Source: Echinicola shivajiensis (GTDB taxonomy: Bacteria > Bacteroidota > Bacteroidia > Cytophagales > Cyclobacteriaceae). Taken from it: 64,000 bases of DNA. Shown piece after piece: positions 36,295 to 45,403 of the stretch (its first letter is position 1; each line of letters opens with the position of its first letter). The stretch is taken from positions 62,001 to 126,000 of the forward strand of contig NZ_JAHHZM010000013.1 of NCBI RefSeq assembly GCF_018642165.1, in the 5' to 3' direction. The notes under the pieces were generated by a model. It was given only the letters and a program-made list of their open reading frames with translations, was not told the DNA's origin and ran no database searches. A program made the translations under genes and the position numbers.

Positions 36295-37986
36295 TTATCT
36301 GTTGAGCAGTTTTATTTTTTGGGAGTTGTCCTTCCAATTGATTTCGAGAATATGTACTCCTTTACCTAACATATTTATCATTTCGTCCAAGTTGATGTTT
36401 GGACTATAATTAAACTTTTTGGTTAGGACTTGACTGATATGGTTAGAAGAATAGATTTTAACTTCTATAAGTGTGTCTTCTGGGATTTCCTGGTTGAGCG
36501 ATGCCAGAGAAAGTTGAGTTCCGTTACTTGGATTAGGATATGCCCTCCAGCCAGTGTGCTTGATGTTGGATTGGGTTTTTATAGCAATGACAGGGCTATA
36601 GGCAAAAGAGCCATTGAGGTTGACCTGTTTGACGCGGTAATAAAGGATAGGATTATTGAATAATACCAAGGTTTCGCTGAATTCATAATTGCAGATTTTG
36701 TCAGACCAACCTACAGCATTTACCTTTCCTACCACTTTGAAGCCTTCAACATCATTGATCGACCGTTCTATCTCAAAATGGCTGTTTTCCCATTCTTTTA
36801 CCGTGGACCACTGTATTAGGCTTTTGTTGATCAATTCATTCCACTGCCCCGTAATATCATTCCAGATAACTGGCAGAAGGCGGCAGTTATCTTCATCAAA
36901 TAGGCCTTCGTTTTCTTGGACTCTGTTAAATTTTGGATCAAAAAATCCACAAGTTAAAATGAGGGCATCATCGGCTTCAATATATGCACCATTTCCATTA
37001 GTTGTGATAGCCCCTCCTACGTCTATAACGGATTCACGATCTGCATCAGCTGGGTCGCCAGTGTCAGCATAATCCCCATTGAATATCAAATGGGAATTGG
37101 TGCCATTCATATCCAATGTTCCGCCTGGTTCAGATGCCCTGACCTCAGAATCTTCTTCAACAAAAAAGGTTAACCAAGTGTTTCCGTTGATATAAATGGA
37201 TTTTGTGTTGAATATACCGCTGTCTATATCAATAATGGCAGAATTTGCTTCAGAATTAGCGGGCGTTTGAACAGAGGTTGTACCTTCTATATCAAATCCC
37301 GAATTTTCATTAATATGCAATGTGGATCGACCATCAAGAAGGAGATTGCCTTGTACATTTACATAATTGGTGATTTCATCGTAAACGTTTCGGTAAGTAG
37401 AAGAAGTGCTAAAATATGCGTCATCATCCATGTCAAAATTCCCATTAACATTATAGGATGAATATAAGCCATCAAACTGTAGGTTTATATTTGCATTTTT
37501 TCCAACGGTTTGGACTCCGGTGGTATTAATACTTGAATTATTGCCGTCGACATTGACATTAACAGTAGAATTAGTTTTGTAGGTTAAATTTCCTCCAATA
37601 TTTATGGTAGTGTTATTCCCCTCTAAATTAATGTCCATTTCATCAGAAATTTCAACGTTACCTGAAAAGGTAACTGTACTTCCCTCATATACTGTTAGCG
37701 ATGAAATTGTACCACTCCACTTTGTGGTGGAATAACTACATGTTACGTCTCCATCTATAATAATTTCAGTTTGGCATGACATAGGACTAATAGTACTGGG
37801 AGGGTAAGTGTTGGAGGGAGTGCAGTTTGTGGCTGTTACCACCCAACATGCCGCGGTCTCCCAGTCTCCATCACAGCCTACATTTGTACTTGTATAGGTA
37901 TAAGTCTGGGCATAGATATTCACGGCATTGAAAAAAGTCAAGGCGGTGGTGATTATAGAGGTATAAAGAAGTGTGGCTTTATACAT
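36295..37986 (-). CDS. T9SS cargo protein, beta-solenoid-like (fifth family member)
   Basis: A 563-residue protein; the ATG at 37986 opens the signal peptide MYKATLLYTSIITTALTFF...IYAQ, while an upstream in-frame start would give an odd 25-residue extension. Residues 25-70 (TYTYTSTNVGCDGDWETAACW) correspond to the start of the protein at 1118-2572, followed by about 300 residues of strand repeats (INIGGNLTY, INTTGVQTVGKNANI, YVNVQGNLLLDG) that suggest a beta-solenoid. After CRLLPVIW come WSTVKEWENSHFEIERS, AVGWSD and YYRVKQVNLNG, then TGWRAYPNPSNGT and the terminal GVHILEINWKD...KLLNR sorting domain. It is a dispersed paralogue of the tandem cluster about 30 kb away. Likely surface-exposed; function unknown. 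Confidence 0.8.
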   Translation of the reverse strand: MYKATLLYTSIITTALTFFNAVNIYAQTYTYTSTNVGCDGDWETAACWVVTATNCTPSNTYPPSTISPMSCQTEIIIDGDVTCSYSTTKWSGTISSLTVYEGSTVTFSGNVEISDEMDINLEGNNTTINIGGNLTYKTNSTVNVNVDGNNSSINTTGVQTVGKNANINLQFDGLYSSYNVNGNFDMDDDAYFSTSSTYRNVYDEITNYVNVQGNLLLDGRSTLHINENSGFDIEGTTSVQTPANSEANSAIIDIDSGIFNTKSIYINGNTWLTFFVEEDSEVRASEPGGTLDMNGTNSHLIFNGDYADTGDPADADRESVIDVGGAITTNGNGAYIEADDALILTCGFFDPKFNRVQENEGLFDEDNCRLLPVIWNDITGQWNELINKSLIQWSTVKEWENSHFEIERSINDVEGFKVVGKVNAVGWSDKICNYEFSETLVLFNNPILYYRVKQVNLNGSFAYSPVIAIKTQSNIKHTGWRAYPNPSNGTQLSLASLNQEIPEDTLIEVKIYSSNHISQVLTKKFNYSPNINLDEMINMLGKGVHILEINWKDNSQKIKLLNR

Positions 37987-38163
37987 AATTTTATGTGGTG
38001 AATAACAAAATAAAGATAGTTGTAAAAATATTATTTTGCAAATAATGAATAATGAAGTCAAAAATTCTGTTTTTAAACTAAATTAAATGAAATTTAACCT
38101 GTAAAAAATGTATTTGGTGAAAAATGAAAGGTATTAATCCGTTAATAACCAGTTATATGTAAT

Positions 38164-38190
38164 AAAAAAAGCAAGCTGATTAGCTTGCTT
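38164..38190 (-). terminator. Terminator of the mutL-rhomboid operon
   Basis: On the minus strand AAGCAAGCT (38190-38182), loop AATC, AGCTTGCTT (38177-38169) followed by further T residues. It touches the stop codon of the last rhomboid gene. Confidence 0.88.
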
Positions 38191-39104
38191 TACTTGTTGC
38201 TGTATTCAAATAGTTTTCGCTTTTCTTCTTTGGATAAACTGTCGTAACCTTTGTCTGCAATTTTGTCAAGGATTTTATCTATTTCCTCCTGGGAGGTGGT
38301 ATTTTTGGATTTCGAATTATCCTTCTTTAAAGGTTCGCTTTTATATGGTGGATGTTTTTTCCTATAGCTTACTTTGACATTTGGGCGGTTGGAAAATAAA
38401 TTTCCAAAGAACCGACCTACACTCTGTACTGGTTTGCCCAAATCTGTACCTTTCCTTAAAAGGACGATATAAAAATATCCAAGGGCAGCTCCTCCCAAAT
38501 GGGCCAACTCTCCGCCGGCATTGGCGCCAGTACTATTTGCAAAAGCCACCACAACATAGAATATGGCAATATACTTTATCCTTACAGGTCCCAAAAGGAT
38601 GAGGTGAAAGGTAGTGTCAGGACTTAATGTAGCTGCGCCAACAACAATAGCATATACTCCAGCACTTGCGCCCAGCATCAGGGCATGATCTGTTTGACTA
38701 CTAAAATAAGGTGCGAAATTATAGATTATTACATATAGTAAAGCTCCTGCAATTCCCCCAAGAATGTATAGATTGGCCAATTTTCTGCTACCCAAATATT
38801 CATGGATTAAAAGTCCAAACCAATAAAGGAATAGCATATTGAAAAGGATATGGAATATCCCTTCATGCAAGAACATATAGGTAATGATGGACCAAGGCTG
38901 GGTGATGAATCTGCCCACATCTGCCGGCATCATCAGATAGGACAATATACTTCTGTAAAGTTCCTCTCCACCTCCAATGGTCAAAAATACCCTGAGTACC
39001 AGAAGAACTAAAAAGACAAGGATATTAATGGCCAGTATTTTATACAGGCTGTTATCCTTTTGGTTAAATGCGTTTTTCAAATAATACCAGAATCCTCCGT
39101 ACAT
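38190..39104 (-). CDS. Rhomboid-family intramembrane serine protease (second of pair)
   Basis: A 304-residue protein with six or more transmembrane segments and the rhomboid dyad: Ser147 in GASAG and His202 in LAHLGG. TM1 is followed by the usual loop with WSIITYMFLHEGIFHILFNM, the conserved H-x-x-x-N region. The cytoplasmic C-terminal tail (about 220-304) is charged and ends in EIDKILDKIADKGYDSLSKE, a short motif seen at the end of many Bacteroidetes rhomboids. It cleaves membrane proteins within or near their transmembrane segments; substrates are unknown. It starts two bases after the first rhomboid gene and is the last gene of the operon. Confidence 0.92.
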   Translation of the reverse strand: MYGGFWYYLKNAFNQKDNSLYKILAINILVFLVLLVLRVFLTIGGGEELYRSILSYLMMPADVGRFITQPWSIITYMFLHEGIFHILFNMLFLYWFGLLIHEYLGSRKLANLYILGGIAGALLYVIIYNFAPYFSSQTDHALMLGASAGVYAIVVGAATLSPDTTFHLILLGPVRIKYIAIFYVVVAFANSTGANAGGELAHLGGAALGYFYIVLLRKGTDLGKPVQSVGRFFGNLFSNRPNVKVSYRKKHPPYKSEPLKKDNSKSKNTTSQEEIDKILDKIADKGYDSLSKEEKRKLFEYSNK

Positions 39105-39106
39105 GA

Positions 39107-39898
39107 TCAGTAAAAGCTAGTTCTGTTTTTTTTCCAGAAAGTTACCAAAATCGCTCCTATTATTAAACCACTTAAATGGGCAAAATGTGCCACATTGTCC
39201 ATGGGGTTGTTGACAATAATATTATATACGGTATATAGTCCGTAAAAGAGTACTAAATATTTTGCTTTTATCGGCATGGGTGGAAATAATAGGAAAAGTT
39301 GCGTATTGGGGAACAGCATGCCAAAGGCTATTAATATCCCAAAAAGGGCGCCTGAAGCACCTACCATGGGGACATTGGCTTTACTTTCCCTTACATAATC
39401 CATATACTTTTCAGCTGTGCCTATATATTCTTTATTTTCGGGATTCCTACTGAAGGCATCTATAAAGTCATAGACTGCGGGTTTGAACATTTGCCTGTTT
39501 TCTGAAATGAACTTATTGAAAGTTTCCGGATTAGGATCATTATAGAAAGCCTCTATTTTATTGTCTACTTGGTTGATCTGATAGGCCGTATAGCCTGAGT
39601 AAAGTACTCCGGAACCAATTCCACAGACCATCCACAGAATGATGATCTTCTTAGGCCCAAGAAACTGTTCCAGTAGTGGACCGAATATAAATAGGCCAAA
39701 CATATTGCTGAACAAGTGCCAAAAATCAGCATGCATAAACATATAGGTCAAAAACTGAAATGGCATAAAATGATCGCTATTGATATAATAGAGTGCAAAT
39801 AATGATTGCAGTTGTGGTAAAAAATAAGCAGCAATTACAAATATGCCTACATTTATCAATAACAGGTTTTTGACAATTGGTGTGAGAGATCTAAACAT
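39107..39898 (-). CDS. Rhomboid-family intramembrane serine protease (first of pair)
   Basis: A 263-residue protein with catalytic Ser182 in GASGALFG and His241 in FAHLSG, and the MFMHADFWHLFSNMFGLF motif near 53-70. Unlike its neighbour it has an insertion of about 70 soluble, polar residues (about 105-175, NKIEAFYNDPNPETFNKF onward) before the catalytic-Ser helix, likely a periplasmic loop. The gene begins three bases after the mutL stop. The two rhomboids differ in loop and tail, so they probably have different substrates rather than being a recent duplication. Confidence 0.92.
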   Translation of the reverse strand: MFRSLTPIVKNLLLINVGIFVIAAYFLPQLQSLFALYYINSDHFMPFQFLTYMFMHADFWHLFSNMFGLFIFGPLLEQFLGPKKIIILWMVCGIGSGVLYSGYTAYQINQVDNKIEAFYNDPNPETFNKFISENRQMFKPAVYDFIDAFSRNPENKEYIGTAEKYMDYVRESKANVPMVGASGALFGILIAFGMLFPNTQLFLLFPPMPIKAKYLVLFYGLYTVYNIIVNNPMDNVAHFAHLSGLIIGAILVTFWKKNRTSFY

Positions 39899-39901
39899 AA
39901 A

Positions 39902-41776
39902 TTATTTTTCGAAAAAACTACGTATCTTACTTAAATCAAGTTTGACAAAGGTTTTGTTCCCGGAAAGACCATAATTTGGGTTTTGACAGGCAAATAATTG
40001 TCCAACGATGGTTTCCATTTCCTGATGATTTAATTTGGTTCCTTTCTTTATAGATGATCTTTTGGCCAATGATCGGGCCAAATTCTCTCTGTTGTCCAAG
40101 GAAAGTTCAGATTTGAAATGTTTGAACTGCTCCAATAATCCCTCAAAGAGCGCCTTTTCATTATTGATTTGGATATCTGCTGGTACGCCTTTGATCAATA
40201 AGGTTTGCTTTCCAAATTCCTCAACTATAAAGCCTAGGCTATTCATTTCTTCTTGAAGGTCCATTACCAAAGCAAAATCTGTCGGGCTAAGGGAAATGCT
40301 TTGTGGAAAAAGGCATTGTTGGGAAGCTCCTCCATTACTTTGCAATTGTTTCAAATACCGTTCGTATAAAATCCTTTCATGGCTTGCTTGCTGGTCCAAA
40401 AGTAAAAGCCCAGCGCCCAATTGAGCAACAATATAACTCAATTCCACCTGAAAGGTAGTTCCTGCACTGGTTTCTACAGCGGGCGTTACAGGGAGCTTGT
40501 CTTCTTTCTTTTCCACAACTTCATCATTGGCCTTACTGGAAAAGGTCATCAATTCTGTTGATGGAGCAATGCTGCTTTGTTCAAAAGCTTCCTTTCTGAT
40601 ATTATCTGTATGGTCTTTTTCCCCTTCAAATAACTTCTCCCAGCCAGAAGTGTCTTGCTTCTTAAAGGAAGGTGAGCTGTATGTTTTATAGCTATTTTCT
40701 CTGCTGAGTTCTTCTTTCCTGACTTCGTCATGATTCCAGTTCTCAGTGAAGTTTACATCCATACTGAAATCCAAAGTAGGCACCACATTATGAGCGCCCA
40801 AAGCCTGTTTAACTCCAGCCTTAACTACAGAGTAAATGGTTCTCTCATCATCAAACTTGATTTCAGTCTTCGTGGGATGAACATTGATATCTATATGTGA
40901 TGGGTCGATCTCCAAGAACAGGACATAAAATGGATGCTGGTCAGAGGCCATCAAGCCCTCATAGGCATTGCCTACGGCATGGTTGAGATAATGGCTTTTG
41001 ATATAGCGATTATTGACAAAGAAATATTGCTCGCCTCTGGATTTTTTGGCATTTTCAGGTTTGCCTACATAGCCTTTGATTTTTACATGGGGAGTGTCCT
41101 CCTCACAGGCAACCAGCTGGCCTTGATAGTTTTTGCCGAAAATCCCGACAATTCTCTGGCTGAGTTTTCCAGGACTCAACTTGAAGAGCTCTATATCATT
41201 ATTGATAAGACTGAAACTGATTTCGGGATAAGACAAGGCTACACGCTGGAATTCTTCAACAATATGTTTTAACTCTACAGGGTTGGACTTCAGGAAGTTT
41301 CGTCTTGCAGGAACGTTGAAAAAGAGGTTCTTCACAGCTATGGAAGTTCCCTTCGGCGTAACCACAGGCTCCTGTTTCTTTACTTCAGAGCCCTCTATGC
41401 AGATAAGGGATCCTAATTCATCTTCTTCGGTTTTTGTTTTTAATTCCACCTGAGCAACCGCTGCGATAGAGGCCATGGCTTCTCCTCGGAAACCAAATGT
41501 TCGTATGGCAAATAGGTCTTCGGAATTCCTGATCTTAGAAGTGGCATGCCTTTCAAAGCTCATCCTTGCATCTGTAAGGCTCATGCCCTTGCCATTGTCA
41601 ATGACCTGCATCAGGTTTTTTCCAGCTTCTTTGATGATTACCTTAATATCAGTGGCACCTGCATCTATGGAATTTTCCAGCATCTCTTTCAGGGCAGATG
41701 AGGGCCTTTGTACCACTTCCCCGGCAGCTATTTGGTTGGCAATAGCGTCTGGGAGTAGTTGAATAATATCACTCAT
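39902..41776 (-). CDS. mutL: DNA mismatch repair protein MutL, with eroded endonuclease motifs
   Basis: A 624-residue protein with the GHKL ATPase motifs EMLENSIDAGATDI, DNGKGMSLTDA and TFGFRGEAMASI in the N-terminal domain, the transducer domain (VHPTKTEIKF), a variable linker and a C-terminal dimerisation domain. MutL links MutS mismatch recognition to strand removal. In nicking-type MutL proteins the C-terminal metal site is built from DQHA-x2-E-x4-E, ACxxSIK and CPHGRP. Here these read DQQASHERILYE (Asp461), AKRSSIK and NPNYGLSGNK, so the His and both Cys-containing motifs are altered. Its start overlaps the stop of the small membrane protein gene by four bases, and two rhomboid genes follow at two to three bases. 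Confidence 0.95.
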   Translation of the reverse strand: MSDIIQLLPDAIANQIAAGEVVQRPSSALKEMLENSIDAGATDIKVIIKEAGKNLMQVIDNGKGMSLTDARMSFERHATSKIRNSEDLFAIRTFGFRGEAMASIAAVAQVELKTKTEEDELGSLICIEGSEVKKQEPVVTPKGTSIAVKNLFFNVPARRNFLKSNPVELKHIVEEFQRVALSYPEISFSLINNDIELFKLSPGKLSQRIVGIFGKNYQGQLVACEEDTPHVKIKGYVGKPENAKKSRGEQYFFVNNRYIKSHYLNHAVGNAYEGLMASDQHPFYVLFLEIDPSHIDINVHPTKTEIKFDDERTIYSVVKAGVKQALGAHNVVPTLDFSMDVNFTENWNHDEVRKEELSRENSYKTYSSPSFKKQDTSGWEKLFEGEKDHTDNIRKEAFEQSSIAPSTELMTFSSKANDEVVEKKEDKLPVTPAVETSAGTTFQVELSYIVAQLGAGLLLLDQQASHERILYERYLKQLQSNGGASQQCLFPQSISLSPTDFALVMDLQEEMNSLGFIVEEFGKQTLLIKGVPADIQINNEKALFEGLLEQFKHFKSELSLDNRENLARSLAKRSSIKKGTKLNHQEMETIVGQLFACQNPNYGLSGNKTFVKLDLSKIRSFFEK

Positions 41777-42180
41777 TTGCTTTTACTTTTTAATCTAAAA
41801 AAGAATACCAAGGCTGCAATTCCCAACCCACTATATAACAAAATATAAAGCATTTCAGCGCCAAAATATAGGTATCCAGTAATTGTTCCAACTAACACCA
41901 ATAATATGATCATACGTAGCATTCCTGTGCTGGAAAAAATGCTGGCAGGTTTGTTTCTTATAGGCCCTCCATGAGTAAAGGCTCCTCTAATGGAGCTTTC
42001 TCTGTCTCTTTTATACGCATCTTCAATTTCCTTATCTGTTGGCAAAACACCATCAGCTTCCAATTGCCTTTTGATTCGGGATGTCCGCTGCTCTATTTCT
42101 TCTTTCACAGGATCATAATGTCTGGCCTTGATATCAAAGCGCATTGGTTGGGCTGTTCGGAATATGGATGGAAATTTCAT
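41773..42180 (-). CDS. Conserved small membrane protein upstream of mutL
   Basis: A 135-residue protein. The first 90 residues are charged and soluble (KARHYDPVKEEIEQRTSRIK, KEIEDAYKRDRESSIRGAF); residues about 87-128 form two hydrophobic segments (MLRMIILLVLVGTITGYLYF and YILLYSGLGIAALVFFF), ending KSKSK. No family name was recognised. Its last bases overlap the mutL start (ATGA type), so translation of mutL is probably coupled to it. A cytoplasmic N-terminus and a two-helix hairpin are inferred from the positive charges. Confidence 0.7.
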   Translation of the reverse strand: MKFPSIFRTAQPMRFDIKARHYDPVKEEIEQRTSRIKRQLEADGVLPTDKEIEDAYKRDRESSIRGAFTHGGPIRNKPASIFSSTGMLRMIILLVLVGTITGYLYFGAEMLYILLYSGLGIAALVFFFRLKSKSK

Positions 42181-42248
42181 GGCGTCTAATGATTCGATTA
42201 TACCTTTATTACGTTAATAGATATAAGGTAAGTTCTGCTTATCACTAT

Positions 42249-42284
42249 TTTGATAGACAGAAGCATGAATTTTATGTATGTTTG
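42249..42284 (+). promoter_or_regulatory. Candidate promoter of the GH3/beta-lactamase gene
   Basis: TTTG (42249-42252), a 24-base spacer and TATGTTTG (42277-42284); the -7 box is exact but the spacing is slightly long. The ATG is at 42362. Confidence 0.4.
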
Positions 42285-42361
42285 ATGTTTACTCTGAAAT
42301 GAATCAAAGTAGCACTTACAAAGTTATTTTAAATTTTAAGCAATAAAAATTAAACATCCGC

Positions 42362-45346
42362 ATGAATCGAAAAGTTTGGGTCCTCATTATACTGGTCTTT
42401 GCACAAGTTTCTTCAATCGGGGCATTTTCTGAAAAAGGGGCCGACGATCCATTTGCAACTTTTGATATTCAATCCCAAAATCAATGGGTGGACAGTGTTT
42501 TTAATAGTCATACTTTCGAAGAGAGACTGGGGCAGCTTTTTATGGTGGCGGCCTACTCTAACAAGGATGAGGCACATAAGCAGGCCATTGCAAAATTAAT
42601 CAAAGAGCAACAGATCGGTGGGCTTATTTTTTTTCAAGGTGGTCCGGTAAGACAGGCCAATCTGACGAATTACTATCAGTCTATATCAAAGACGCCCCTG
42701 TTTGTTGCCATGGATGCTGAATGGGGCGTAAGCATGCGTTTAGACAGTGTTTTGCAGTTTCCCAAACAAATGACTTTGGGAGCAATTCAGGATGATAGGA
42801 TGGTTTACCAGATGGGTGAAGAAATTGCCCATCAATTTAAAGAACTGGGCATGCATATTAATTTTGCCCCGGTTGTGGATGTCAATGCCAATCCAGATAA
42901 TCCGGTAATTGGTTACAGGGCTTTTGGAGAACAAAAAGAAAATGTTGCCAATAAATCTGTGGCCTATATGAAAGGGCTTCAAGAAAATGGTGTAATCGCC
43001 AATGCCAAGCATTTCCCTGGGCATGGAGACACGAATTCTGATTCCCATTATACTACCCCTGTGATCAATAATTCTAGTGAATACATCAATGATATTGATC
43101 TCTATCCTTACAGGAGACTGATAGATGAAGACTTGATGAGTGTGATGGTGGCCCACTTACATATTCCAAGTTTAGGTACCAAATCCGGATTGCCTACTAC
43201 TTTGAGTAAGAATGTAGTTTCAGGGTTATTGAAACAGGAGATGGGCTTCAAGGGGCTAGTTTTTACAGACGCTTTGAATATGAAGGGGGTAAGTAATATG
43301 CACAAACCTGGAGAGGTTGATTTATTGGCGTTATTGGCTGGTAATGATATTTTGCTTTACGCAGAAGATGTGCCCAAATCCAAGCGTTTGATTTTACAGG
43401 CAGTGGAAGAAGGTCGGATTAGCCAAGAAGAGATAGACGATAGGATCAGAAAAATCTTAAGGGCGAAATATTGGGCAGGCCTAAGCAAATCCCAAAAGAT
43501 TGAGACGACTCAGTTGGTGGAAAGAATCAGTAATTATAAAAGCAATGCATTGATTGAAGATTTGTATGCCGCTTCGATGACCCTTGCAGCTAATGAAGGA
43601 GATTTTCTCCCTATAAAAAATCAGGATTTACTGAAGATGGCCAGCATTACTTTAGGGAATGGTGGTCATACTTTTCAGAAGTATTTGGATAAGTACGGGG
43701 ACTTTAAGCATTTTAGATTACCTAGAAATAGTAGTTCTGCCTCTTACAATGCTCTCGAGGAAAATCTTAAGGACTTCAATACAGTAGTGGTGGGGGTGAT
43801 GGATGTGAGCAATAGTCCCAGAAGGAATTTTGGGATAAAGGAGAGTGATATGTTCTTCATCAAAAAACTAAGCGAAAAGTATAATGTGATTACAGTATTA
43901 TTTGGTAACGCTTATGCAGCTAAGTATATGGATGAATTGCCCAATGTGCTGATAGCTTATGAGGAAAATGATTATACAGAAAAATTAGCTCCTCAAGTAC
44001 TCTTTGGTGCCAGGCCAGTGAATGGAGTGTTGCCAGCTACGGTGAGCGATCAATTAAAGGCAGGTACTTCATTTTCTTATGAGGCCATCGATAGATTGGG
44101 CTATAGCAGTCCTGAATCTGTCGGAATGGACAGTAAGGTGCTGAATAGAATTGATAATGTCATGGATCGGGCAATTGCCAGGAAATCTACTCCTGGAGGC
44201 TGTGTATTGGTTGCCAAAAATGGAAAGGTAGTCTTTGAAAAGGCTTATGGGCACTTGGATTATAATCATTCTGCAGTAGCGACTGCTGAAACGATTTACG
44301 ACTTGGCATCAATTACAAAGGTAATGGCCACCACCCAGGCCATCATGTTTTTGAACAGTCGTGGATTGGTGGATTTGGAACAATCCCTTGGGTTTTACCT
44401 TCCCGAGTTGAAGGGCACCAACAAGGCGGATATGAAAATTAAGGATGTCCTGATGCATGAAGCAGGGCTGCAACCATGGATTCCCTTTTATACCAAAACG
44501 GTGAGTGGAGGGAAATGGGATCCCAATTTTTATCGCACTGAGAATGAGCCAGGCTTTAGTGTTAAAGTAGCAGAAGGTATGTATGCCATAGATGCTATGC
44601 CTGACAGTGTAGTGAAATGGGCGGTAGAATCAGATCTCAGGAGAATGCCTTATGGTAAGAAAAAATATGATTACAAGTATTCTGATTTAGGAATGTATTT
44701 TTTGCAAAGGATGGTGGAAGGGATGATCCATCAACCAATGAACGAGTTTTTAACACAGAATTTTTATCAGCCTTTGGGGCTCAATACGCTTACTTATTTG
44801 CCATTGGAAAAATTTAGTATTGATCGAATAGCACCTACTGAAAACGATAGATTGTTTAGAAAGCAGTTGGTCAGAGGCTATGTCCATGACCCCGGAGCAG
44901 CGATGTTTGGAGGGGTAGCCGGGCATGCCGGTCTGTTCGGAACGGCACATGATTTGGCTGTGATGATGCAGATGATGTTGCAGGGTGGTGAGTATGGTAA
45001 GGTGAACCTATTGGATGCAAATACCGTTAAGGTCTTTACCCAGAGTCAGTCCGATCAGAGCAGAAGAGCTTTGGGTTGGGACAGGCCAGATCCAGAGCCT
45101 GGCAAAGGAGTTTCAGCCGGTAAGCTGGCCTCCAAGGCTAGTTTTGGACATACTGGTTTCACGGGGACAGCGGTTTGGGCAGACCCAGAAGAAGACTTGA
45201 TTTATGTTTTTCTTTCCAATAGGGTTAATCCAAATGCTTCCAATAATTCTTTGCTCAAGTATAATGTCAGGACAGATATACATGATATTATTTATCAGTC
45301 AATGATGTTTTCAGTAAAAAGTTATGCCCTAAATGAACAAAATTAA
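42362..45346 (+). CDS. Fusion of GH3 beta-N-acetylhexosaminidase and serine beta-lactamase-like hydrolase
   Basis: A 994-residue exported protein (signal MNRKVWVLIILVFAQVSSIGAF). Residues about 50-385 are a glycoside hydrolase family 3 domain with the NagZ signature KHFPGHGDTNSDSH (Lys216 onward, providing the acid/base His-Asp dyad) and nucleophile Asp303 in FTDALNM. Residues about 385-580 form the second GH3-like domain. Residues about 590-990 are a class C beta-lactamase/transpeptidase fold with Ser650-I-T-K653, YKYSDLG in place of YxN, and HTGFTG in place of KTG. A combined activity on peptidoglycan fragments, removing GlcNAc and trimming peptides or esters, is likely; the fusion is known from other Bacteroidetes. 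A single gene, followed 57 bases later by bshA on the same strand. Confidence 0.92.
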   Translation: MNRKVWVLIILVFAQVSSIGAFSEKGADDPFATFDIQSQNQWVDSVFNSHTFEERLGQLFMVAAYSNKDEAHKQAIAKLIKEQQIGGLIFFQGGPVRQANLTNYYQSISKTPLFVAMDAEWGVSMRLDSVLQFPKQMTLGAIQDDRMVYQMGEEIAHQFKELGMHINFAPVVDVNANPDNPVIGYRAFGEQKENVANKSVAYMKGLQENGVIANAKHFPGHGDTNSDSHYTTPVINNSSEYINDIDLYPYRRLIDEDLMSVMVAHLHIPSLGTKSGLPTTLSKNVVSGLLKQEMGFKGLVFTDALNMKGVSNMHKPGEVDLLALLAGNDILLYAEDVPKSKRLILQAVEEGRISQEEIDDRIRKILRAKYWAGLSKSQKIETTQLVERISNYKSNALIEDLYAASMTLAANEGDFLPIKNQDLLKMASITLGNGGHTFQKYLDKYGDFKHFRLPRNSSSASYNALEENLKDFNTVVVGVMDVSNSPRRNFGIKESDMFFIKKLSEKYNVITVLFGNAYAAKYMDELPNVLIAYEENDYTEKLAPQVLFGARPVNGVLPATVSDQLKAGTSFSYEAIDRLGYSSPESVGMDSKVLNRIDNVMDRAIARKSTPGGCVLVAKNGKVVFEKAYGHLDYNHSAVATAETIYDLASITKVMATTQAIMFLNSRGLVDLEQSLGFYLPELKGTNKADMKIKDVLMHEAGLQPWIPFYTKTVSGGKWDPNFYRTENEPGFSVKVAEGMYAIDAMPDSVVKWAVESDLRRMPYGKKKYDYKYSDLGMYFLQRMVEGMIHQPMNEFLTQNFYQPLGLNTLTYLPLEKFSIDRIAPTENDRLFRKQLVRGYVHDPGAAMFGGVAGHAGLFGTAHDLAVMMQMMLQGGEYGKVNLLDANTVKVFTQSQSDQSRRALGWDRPDPEPGKGVSAGKLASKASFGHTGFTGTAVWADPEEDLIYVFLSNRVNPNASNNSLLKYNVRTDIHDIIYQSMMFSVKSYALNEQN

Positions 45347-45403
45347 TGAGCTATAGGTTATAGCATTTGAAATTAAAAAAATTGCTTTTTTAATCCAGAA
45401 ATA

